Shown here: positions 57,681 through 64,000 of the stretch, in pieces | How positions within the stretch are numbered: the stretch's first letter is position 1 | Layout: each line of letters starts with the position of its first letter | Assembly: GCF_024168825.1 (NCBI RefSeq) | Contig: NZ_JALJWH010000001.1 | Location: 1,612,001 to 1,676,000 of the forward strand | Source of the DNA: Paenarthrobacter sp. A20 | GTDB lineage: Bacteria > Actinomycetota > Actinomycetes > Actinomycetales > Micrococcaceae | Direction: 5' to 3' | Length of the DNA: 64,000 nt | Translations under genes and position numbers: made by a program | Notes under the pieces: model-generated | The model's database searches: none | Seen by the model: the letters and a program-made list of their open reading frames with translations, nothing else | Told to the model about the DNA's origin: nothing

Positions 57681-59035
57681 TAGTCCACCGTGGGGGTGGC
57701 CCTGAAGGCGTTGGTAGTCCTGTCCGCGAGTACTTGCCGTTCACTGCCCGAATCGAGGATGGTGTTGCGTGTTGATTCGGGGTCAACCAGGACAGCCGTC
57801 ACGGAAAGGGCATCAGCAGCGTCTGTTGTCAGCAGGGCGTCCACCTGACCTTCGAAGCAATCGTCGCTGGTGGTGGCATGCACGTTCATTGCAACGACGT
57901 GGTTGTTGGACACGAAGTTCCCTGTACCTTCGCGCAACCGGATGATGACCGGCGTCGCGCCTTCGGGACGGATACTCCCCGAATCGATGATCTGGGAAAA
58001 GTGGTTGCCGATCACGGAGTTGTTGTTGCCGCTGACACTCAGGACTCCGTGGAGGTCATCCAGCCCGTTGTCGATCCCCAGGAAGGGTGTCCAGGGCTCG
58101 TGGTCACGGAGGAAGTGGTTGGTGGCCACGAGGTTTTCCGAGCTGTTCCCGTCGAGGACGACCATGCCCGCGTAGAAGGAGTGCAGGCGGTTGTTGGTGA
58201 CGCTCGAACGGGTTACGCCGTTGAAGTGGACGCTGCTCGCTCCTCGGGGAAAGATGTTGTTGGCAGTGACAAGGAGCCCGCCGTGGTTTTCCGCGTAGAT
58301 GGAATGACCCTTGAAACCGGCTCCGATCAGGTTGTCGGTGATCTTGGACGCCTGTCCCCAGCCACGCAGCTCGATGCAGCTTCCGCATTCCGCGATGAAG
58401 TTGTTATGGATGGACAGGGCGTCCGCGTTGTGGATGGTCAGGGCGTGTTCAAGGTAGATAAAACCCATCTCGTTGACGCGGAAGGAATCGTTGGCACTTG
58501 AGACTTGGATGCCGGTCTTCCCATTCACATAGCTGTTTTCCGCGGGTAGCTCCGAGCCGTCCGGAGCGAAGTGGAGCCCATCGATGCAGAAGTTGGCGAA
58601 CTCCACCGAACTGATCCGGGGACTGCCCGCACGTTCAACCCGGAAGGCAGCTCCCTTGGCCGGGTCAGCCTTGGACGGGTCAGTGCCCCCGCCAGCCGGG
58701 AGCAGGTCCACCAGGACGCGGCTCCCTCCCGGCCACAGTTCGTGCAGATCGGGCCATTCGTCTTCGGGGACGTTGAATCGGATGCTTGAGGAGGTGAACC
58801 CGTGGCCCGAGCCCTGGATCCTCAGGAAGCTGATGTCTATCAAAACCTGGGTGCGCAGGCGGTAGTCACCCGGCGGCAGGTAGATCACCGCTCCCGGCTT
58901 TCCGCCGTCGTTGACGTCTGAGGCGTTCTGCCGTTCCTTGATGTCAGCGATGATGCTGTTGATGACCTCGCCGACGTCCTCGGACGGATTGCCGATGGGC
59001 CAGTTGGTCACGTCGTAGTAGTTCTTGCTGGACAT
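57680..59035 (-). CDS. GH91 enzyme: difructose-anhydride III hydrolase or inulin fructotransferase
   Basis: 451 residues from ATG 59035 (AGGGAA upstream). Parallel beta-helix with the very conserved GH91 stretches: NWPIGNPSEDVGEVINSIIA, DVNDGGKPGAVIYLPPGDYR, LRIQGSGHGFTSSSIRFNVP, FIAECGSCIELRGWGQASKI and NNIFPRGASSVHF. Secreted inulin fructotransferases of Arthrobacter carry a leader; none is seen here, even in the open frame upstream. With an ABC importer and cytosolic kinase in the operon, an intracellular hydrolase of difructose anhydride III is the better guess, not proven. Confidence 0.85.
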   Translation of the reverse strand: MSSKNYYDVTNWPIGNPSEDVGEVINSIIADIKERQNASDVNDGGKPGAVIYLPPGDYRLRTQVLIDISFLRIQGSGHGFTSSSIRFNVPEDEWPDLHELWPGGSRVLVDLLPAGGGTDPSKADPAKGAAFRVERAGSPRISSVEFANFCIDGLHFAPDGSELPAENSYVNGKTGIQVSSANDSFRVNEMGFIYLEHALTIHNADALSIHNNFIAECGSCIELRGWGQASKITDNLIGAGFKGHSIYAENHGGLLVTANNIFPRGASSVHFNGVTRSSVTNNRLHSFYAGMVVLDGNSSENLVATNHFLRDHEPWTPFLGIDNGLDDLHGVLSVSGNNNSVIGNHFSQIIDSGSIRPEGATPVIIRLREGTGNFVSNNHVVAMNVHATTSDDCFEGQVDALLTTDAADALSVTAVLVDPESTRNTILDSGSERQVLADRTTNAFRATPTVD

Positions 59036-59081
59036 GGCTTGAGTTCCCTTGATGTGTATGCGGTGGGTTGTTTGGGCGTGG

Positions 59082-60023
59082 TCAGAGGGCAGGTTGGTGT
59101 TCAACCACGTCAGCCAGCAGTTCGTCCGACGTCGGTGGGTTGGCGCCCGCGCGCCGCACTGTGATGGCCGCGGCCTTGGTGGCCCTTCGTCCCAACGATT
59201 CCAGAGCCTCTTGCCGTAAGCCGACCGCCCCGGTCAGGAGAAGCCCGTAGATCAGGGCGGACATGTACGAGTCACCGGCGCCAATGGTGTCCACCACGGT
59301 GGACTTCAAGGAGGGAACCAACAGCCGGGCGCCGGGGGTTGAAAGCATGGATCCTTCGGAGCCCTTGGTGACCACAACAAGCCCGGCCCCAAGGTCCAAT
59401 ATGCGCTGTGAAGTGTCCTCAAGCGACCAGCCCGGGTAGAGCCACCGTGCGTCCTCGTCGCTGAGTTTGACCACCTCGATCAGGGGGATGAGGTCCTCGA
59501 AAATGGTCTTTGCCTCGGTCTGGCTGCCCAGCAGGGCAGGGCGGACGTTGGGATCGTAGGTGACTACGCATCGCTGATGCACCTGCTCCAGGAGTTGTCG
59601 TACCGCGGATGCTCCAGGCTCCAGGAAGGTGGCGATTGATCCCGTGTGCAGGATTTTTGGCACGCTCACGGGGGCAATGGCGGGAAGCTCCCATTGGATG
59701 TCGAAGTCGTAGTGGGCTGAACCGTCCGACGCCAGGGTGGCGGTGGCCGTAGCAGTCCGGCCGGGCCTCCCGGCAGCGGTCAGGAGTTCGACGCCGGCGC
59801 TCGCCAAGTGCCGCTCGATGGCAGCACCGTGGTGGTCATCTCCGATGGACGTCAACAGGGCGGTTGATACGTTGAGCCGCCCGAGCCCGTAGGCAACGTT
59901 GGCGGGGGATCCTCCCGGGTGCTCAACGGTGCCCCGTGACGAAACGACGATGTCGATCAGAGCTTCACCGACAACTACGACGTCGGCGCCCGAGCCCTGT
60001 CGGGTTGCTTGAACGTTGTTCAT
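59082..60023 (-). CDS. PfkB-family carbohydrate kinase, probably fructokinase
   Basis: 313 residues. VVVGEALIDIVVSS, then GGSPANVAYGLGRLNVSTAL near the start and the anion-hole/base motif DTIGAGDSYMSALIYGLL. Phosphorylates a sugar; fructose is likely since the neighbours are fructan enzymes. Twelve bases after the GH32 stop and 46 before the GH91 start on the same strand. Confidence 0.9.
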   Translation of the reverse strand: MNNVQATRQGSGADVVVVGEALIDIVVSSRGTVEHPGGSPANVAYGLGRLNVSTALLTSIGDDHHGAAIERHLASAGVELLTAAGRPGRTATATATLASDGSAHYDFDIQWELPAIAPVSVPKILHTGSIATFLEPGASAVRQLLEQVHQRCVVTYDPNVRPALLGSQTEAKTIFEDLIPLIEVVKLSDEDARWLYPGWSLEDTSQRILDLGAGLVVVTKGSEGSMLSTPGARLLVPSLKSTVVDTIGAGDSYMSALIYGLLLTGAVGLRQEALESLGRRATKAAAITVRRAGANPPTSDELLADVVEHQPAL

Positions 60024-60035
60024 TCCTGCTTCTCC

Positions 60036-61625
60036 TTATACGTGTGACGAGACCGTAAGCTTCAGAACCGTTGCTGTGCCGCCCTCGGCGGTCAGCCAGT
60101 TCTCCTGGCTCCCGGCGTCCGGGAAAACGAGGTCGGTCAGGACCACCTTGCCGTCCTGGGCAAAGACTTCCACTGAGCTCTGGTCCACCACGATGAGCAG
60201 CTTGAGGATGCCGTCCTCCAAGGCAGCGGGCGCTGATTCGGCTGACGCGAACTTTTCGTGGAACGTGGTGTCTCCTGACCGGGTGCGGTCAAGGGTGATG
60301 CGGCCGTTGCTTGTGGTGTAGCTCAGTACAGTGCCCTGGCTCCCGTCGGCCCTCGCGAGAAGCCGCAGATCAACGCGCTCGGCGGTTCCCGGCACGATGT
60401 CAGCCTCGATCACTTGAGCGGTATCCGGCCTTGCATCCGGCAACCGGAAGGCGTTGGCGCCCAGCGTGAAGCTGCCGGACTTGGCCAGCTCTTGTTTCAG
60501 ATCTCCCAGGATGGGCCGCTGGACCAGTCGTGTGGCGCCGTTCAAGGAAACGCCGCTGACGGAATCGCCGTTCACTGAACTCAGTACGACCTCTCGGGCA
60601 AGAGTCATGGAGGACCGCCACGGTGCCGTGGGCAACTGGTTGGCGTAGTCCCAGTTATTCATCCAACCCATGATGATCCGCCGGCCATCCGGGGTGTTGC
60701 TGAAGGACACGGAAGCGTAGCAATCACGTCCCCAATCCAGCCACATGCAGCGCTGCAGTGCCGCAGCTGCCTCATCCGCGTCTCCGATTGACGAGAGACC
60801 GGCAGGAGCCACCAGAGAACCGGCATCCGGGAGGAAATGGACGCCGTCGAAGTGCCCGACGAAATACTGGCCGCCCGAACCTCCCGCCACCGCACCGGGG
60901 TTGATGTTGACGATCAGCACCCATCTGATGTTCTGTGGATCCCCGTCCACCGCCAAGGGAAAGAGGTCGGGGCATTCCCACTCACCGGAGTCGGCGTTGG
61001 CCGGACCAAAGTGGCTCAGGAAGTCCCAGCGTTTGAGGTCGTCGGAGCGGTAGAAAACCACCTCCTGCTGCTGCGCTTCGACAGCGACCATCACCCAAAA
61101 GGAACCTTCCCCGCCGTGGTAACGGAACACTTTGGGATCGCGGAAGTGCTCGGAGTTCCTGGTCACCACAGGGTTCTGATCGTATTTGCGCCATGTCATT
61201 CCGCCATTGGTGCTGTACGCCAGGGATTGGGCCTGCGTCCCGCTGTGAAGGGTCCCTGGCTTGAAGGCGCTGGTGTACACAGCCACCAAAGCCGGTGACT
61301 CCACGGTGCCAAAACCGGAGGTATTGCCGTGGTCCACCACCACGCTTCCGGAGAAGATGTCCTCCTTCTCATCGCCGGCAATAGCTACAGGATGCTCCGT
61401 CCACTGCAGGAGATCCGTTGAGGTGGCGTGGCCCCAGGACATGTTCCCCCAGACGTTGCCGTAAGGGTTGTTCTGGAAGAAGAGGTGATACAAACCGTCG
61501 TGGTAAACCAAGCCATTGGGATCGTTCAGCCAGGTGTCCCTTGCCGTGAAATGGATGGCAGGCCGGAATCGGGGAGTTACGGCCGCGGCTGTTTCCGGGC
61601 GTGCGGCATCAAGGCTACTGGACAT
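60036..61625 (-). CDS. GH32 beta-fructofuranosidase (levanase/invertase type)
   Basis: 529 residues from ATG 61625 (AAAAGGA upstream). Nucleophile Asp35 in WLNDPNG, transition-state stabiliser in HFRDPKVF, acid/base Glu in EWECPDLFPL, and a C-terminal beta-sandwich with SVEVFAQDG. No signal peptide, so it cuts imported fructo-oligosaccharides or inulobiose in the cytosol to fructose for the kinase. Confidence 0.95.
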   Translation of the reverse strand: MSSSLDAARPETAAAVTPRFRPAIHFTARDTWLNDPNGLVYHDGLYHLFFQNNPYGNVWGNMSWGHATSTDLLQWTEHPVAIAGDEKEDIFSGSVVVDHGNTSGFGTVESPALVAVYTSAFKPGTLHSGTQAQSLAYSTNGGMTWRKYDQNPVVTRNSEHFRDPKVFRYHGGEGSFWVMVAVEAQQQEVVFYRSDDLKRWDFLSHFGPANADSGEWECPDLFPLAVDGDPQNIRWVLIVNINPGAVAGGSGGQYFVGHFDGVHFLPDAGSLVAPAGLSSIGDADEAAAALQRCMWLDWGRDCYASVSFSNTPDGRRIIMGWMNNWDYANQLPTAPWRSSMTLAREVVLSSVNGDSVSGVSLNGATRLVQRPILGDLKQELAKSGSFTLGANAFRLPDARPDTAQVIEADIVPGTAERVDLRLLARADGSQGTVLSYTTSNGRITLDRTRSGDTTFHEKFASAESAPAALEDGILKLLIVVDQSSVEVFAQDGKVVLTDLVFPDAGSQENWLTAEGGTATVLKLTVSSHV

Positions 61626-61666
61626 GTGGTGCGTTCCTTTTGGGACGTTGAAGTGGCTTGTTGGGG

Positions 61667-62716
61667 TTACCGCGGAGCTGCGACTGATTCGCGGCTGACC
61701 AACGGGCAACCCAGGATGGTTGGGTGGAGCGCCATCAAGGACAGATCGTCCTTGCCCTCGATAGCGTCTATGAGGTGTTCAGTGGCCCAGGCACCCATTT
61801 CGTAGTGGGGGAGGGCCACGGTGGTCAGCCCGGGGTAGAGGTTGGCCGCGATGAGTTCCTGGTCATCAAAACCAACAACTGAAAGGTCCGCCGGGATGCT
61901 GAGGCCCAACTCGGCTGCGGCCCGGTAGGCGCCCATTGCCATGCGGTCGTTGTAGCAGAACAGGGCTGTAGGAATATCGGCGCGGTCATCCCGCGACAGG
62001 ATCCGTTTGGCCGCCTCATAGCCGCCCTGCACTTCCGAGATCTCGGACTCGACAGGTGCAGCATCGCCGTCGAGCCCTGCTTCGGTGAGCATGGCCCGGA
62101 AGGCCTGAAGCCGCTGGCGGGTTGCGGGGACGTCGTCGGTGTTGTTGATGAAGGCTATCCGGGTGTGGCCGGCGTCGAGGAGTGCCCCAACAGCGGCGCG
62201 GGCACCTCCGTCCTCGTCCGGGACCACAGCCGTGATGTTACCGCCGATAGCGACGGAGTCCACCAGCACGGACGGGACGCTGCCCAGGTTGTCCGGGAGT
62301 TCCACATTGCGGTGGTACATGGTGGCATAAAGGATTCCGTCCACGCGACGTTCCAGGAGGGCCTGGACGTCGGCTTGCCTCGATTCGAGGCTGGCGGAGC
62401 CCGGAGTGTTGATGATCATGAGATTGTAGCCCCGGGCCTTGGCGGCCTCATCAGCGCCCAGGATGATCCGGCCGGCGTGGGGAGTGGTGGCGATTTCCTC
62501 GCTCACCAACCCCAGCATGCCGGTCCTTTGCGTGCGAAGGGCCTGGGCCAGGCGGTTGGGGCCATAGCCTAGTTCCTCGGCCGCGGTCTTGACTTTGTCC
62601 CTGGTTTCGCTGCTGATCCGGGCGTAGGAAACCTCGTTGAGGACATGGGACACCGTGGTGACGGACACGCCGGCGGCGACGGCTACGTCCTTGATACCGA
62701 TGTTCTTGTTGCTCAT
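61667..62716 (-). CDS. LacI-family repressor of the fructan operon
   Basis: 349 residues. HTH GIKDVAVAAGVSVTTVSHVL, sensor domain (GMLGLVSEEIATTPHAGRII ... ALFCYNDRMAMGAYRAAAEL). It lies inside the operon, between the permease genes and GH32, 41 bp from the latter. I see no clear palindrome in the 97 bp upstream; the main operator may be beyond the right edge. Confidence 0.92.
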   Translation of the reverse strand: MSNKNIGIKDVAVAAGVSVTTVSHVLNEVSYARISSETRDKVKTAAEELGYGPNRLAQALRTQRTGMLGLVSEEIATTPHAGRIILGADEAAKARGYNLMIINTPGSASLESRQADVQALLERRVDGILYATMYHRNVELPDNLGSVPSVLVDSVAIGGNITAVVPDEDGGARAAVGALLDAGHTRIAFINNTDDVPATRQRLQAFRAMLTEAGLDGDAAPVESEISEVQGGYEAAKRILSRDDRADIPTALFCYNDRMAMGAYRAAAELGLSIPADLSVVGFDDQELIAANLYPGLTTVALPHYEMGAWATEHLIDAIEGKDDLSLMALHPTILGCPLVSRESVAAPR

Positions 62717-62813
62717 CCGACTCCCACGTCCTTATGGTTGGTGATGCCCTTGGGGGCTATCAGTAGGCTACTCGTTGATGGTGGCACTGGCCCTTGAGTA
62801 CTGGACTTGATGA

Positions 62814-63743
62814 TCAGCCCTTCACAGCGCCCAGCGTCATGCCTGCCACGATTTTCCGCTGCAGCAGCAGCGTCAGCAGGATGACCGGGATCGAGTAGAC
62901 AGCAGCGAGGGCCGTCATGGATCCCCAGTCCAGGCCGAACTGCGTTTGGAAGTTCGCAATCACCACGGGCGTGGTCTGGGACCGGATGGCTGTCATCAGG
63001 AGGGCGAACAGGAACTCGTTCCATGAGGCCAGGAAGGCGAAGATCGCGGTGACGGCGATACCGCCGGACACTACCGGGATCACCACCCGCCACAGGGCTC
63101 CAAGCCGGCTGCACCCATCCACGGTTGCGGCTTCTTCCAAGTCCCGGGGGACCGACTCGAAGAAGCTGGACATCAGCCAGATGGACAGCGGAAGGGAGAT
63201 GGTGGTGTGGGCAATGGACAGGGCTATGGGGGTATCCGCCAGGCCCACCGAGGACATCATGGACGCCAGCGGAATGCCGATGGCCACTGGCGGCACCATG
63301 CGGGTGACCAGGGCGGCCATGATGAAGACGCGTCCGCTCGGTGTCTTGTAGCGTGTGATGCCGTAAGCGGCCGGAACGGCCAGGACCAGTGACAACACAG
63401 TACTGATGACAGCCGTTTGGATGCTGTTGATGAAGGACGCCAAGACCCCGCTTCGGCCCAGGGCGTTGGTGTAGTTCTCCAGAGTCCACTCCCGCGGCAG
63501 GATGGTGGGGGGAACCGCGATGGTGTCGATCGGCGTCTTGAACGACGTGAACAGCAAGTACAGGAACGGGAAACCGTACAGCACCATGGCCACGGCCAGC
63601 AGGATCCAGAGGATGGTACGGGTGCTCCGTTTGCCGGCTTCGAGGCCTTCGCGGTTGACCCCCCGCCGGTTGCGCAGCGGTTGTGGCTCGGAAGTATCCG
63701 ACGCCGGCGGGCTGGCTTTGGTGGCTAGGCTCGCGTTGCTCAT
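62814..63743 (-). CDS. ABC sugar permease, MalG type
   Basis: 309 residues, six transmembrane segments, long charged N-terminus. EAA loop EEAATVDGCSRLGALWRVVI. ATG shares a base with the stop of the upstream permease (TGATG). Probably imports fructo-oligosaccharides or difructose anhydride. Confidence 0.93.
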   Translation of the reverse strand: MSNASLATKASPPASDTSEPQPLRNRRGVNREGLEAGKRSTRTILWILLAVAMVLYGFPFLYLLFTSFKTPIDTIAVPPTILPREWTLENYTNALGRSGVLASFINSIQTAVISTVLSLVLAVPAAYGITRYKTPSGRVFIMAALVTRMVPPVAIGIPLASMMSSVGLADTPIALSIAHTTISLPLSIWLMSSFFESVPRDLEEAATVDGCSRLGALWRVVIPVVSGGIAVTAIFAFLASWNEFLFALLMTAIRSQTTPVVIANFQTQFGLDWGSMTALAAVYSIPVILLTLLLQRKIVAGMTLGAVKG

Positions 63744-64000
63744 CAGTTGTCCTTTCCAGGCCGCCAGATGGTGGCCACTGCAACGAAGGCAATGGCGAGC
63801 ATTGCGAGGAGATAGATGGTGCCCATGGCACTGGCGAGCCCTGGGTCGCCGAAGCGGATCATGGTCCGGTAGATCAGCAGGCTCATGGTTTCCGAAGCCG
63901 ACTGCGGTCCGCCGTTGGTCTGGATGAGGATGGTGTCGAAGGCCCTTGCTGCGTCAATGCCGCGAACCACCAGCGCGACGGCGATTACCGGACGCAGGAG
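63743..64000 (-). CDS. ABC sugar permease, MalF type, C-terminal part
   Basis: The last 85 codons of a permease whose start lies beyond the right edge. The visible part RAFDTILIQTNGGPQSASET followed by TM segment IYLLAMLAIAFVAVATIW is the usual MalF-type end. Partner of the 62814 permease; the binding-protein gene is expected upstream, outside the window. Confidence 0.88.
   Translation of the reverse strand, partial: LLRPVIAVALVVRGIDAARAFDTILIQTNGGPQSASETMSLLIYRTMIRFGDPGLASAMGTIYLLAMLAIAFVAVATIWRPGKDN

Overview
The window looks like chromosome of a high-GC actinobacterium of the Arthrobacter/Paenarthrobacter type (Micrococcaceae). The grounds are gene content and codon use: a long fused PutA, a DUF2236 oxygenase, a Stealth-type phosphotransferase, several LacI-controlled sugar operons and a GH91 fructan enzyme with its kinase. 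This assignment is inferred from content; no marker gene is present.

Layout. 1-6877: a LysR regulator facing putA, a DUF2236/MpaB-type protein, and a DHA2-type MFS pump facing a MarR regulator across three tandem 30-bp operator-like units. 6979-9699: a secreted repeat protein. 10056-25668: an accessory island (below). 26072-31899: M23 peptidase, glutathione peroxidase, phosphodiesterase, Stealth phosphotransferase, HAD hydrolase. 32028-35709: three paralogous lipoproteins behind an ESX-like/DUF1023 hydrolase whose 3' end is frameshifted. 35807-37724: small HTH relic, VapB-like protein, LytR_C protein, TetR. 37769-40793: LacI plus Gfo/Idh/MocA oxidoreductase and TIM-barrel isomerase. 40951-46951: arabinoside uptake and GH51 arabinofuranosidase. 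47050-49315: DsbA/FrnE-like protein, glycosyltransferase, wreck of a glycogen-debranching-type gene. 49319-57049: LacI facing a tightly coupled six-gene catabolic operon of unknown substrate. 57072-64000: GNAT, then a fructan/difructose-anhydride operon (GH91, PfkB kinase, GH32, LacI, ABC permeases) running off the right edge.

The island is the most unusual part. Twenty-one copies of one 26-bp imperfect palindrome punctuate 13.7 kb (10056-23761) and cut it into about 20 cassettes, mostly of one gene, sometimes two or three. Each copy is built as 12 bp + central AT + 12 bp. Recognisable products are of immunity-protein type: Imm26-like, DUF7660-like, DUF4265, SUFU-like, LRR, barstar, ankyrin, DUF4262, HEAT-like, small membrane proteins and several unknown families. 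Genes lie on both strands, but 20 of the 21 repeats point the same way and sit just after the stop codons of plus-strand genes. One cassette carries a barnase-like toxin tip whose 3' end overlaps its barstar gene, spliced head-on to a 5'-truncated GNAT gene. Several cassettes are broken (nonsense codon, frameshifts, a 5' gene fragment). A small serine recombinase (25102-25668) lies 1.3 kb beyond the last repeat. Invertases of that family use 26-bp sites made of two 12-bp half-sites and a 2-bp core, so I propose, as inference, that this is a recombination-built store of immunity genes. No full-length toxin is in the window.

The sugar clusters follow a common plan: a LacI regulator with visible palindromic operators facing or heading an operon of transport and degradation genes, with frequent 4-base ATGA overlaps.
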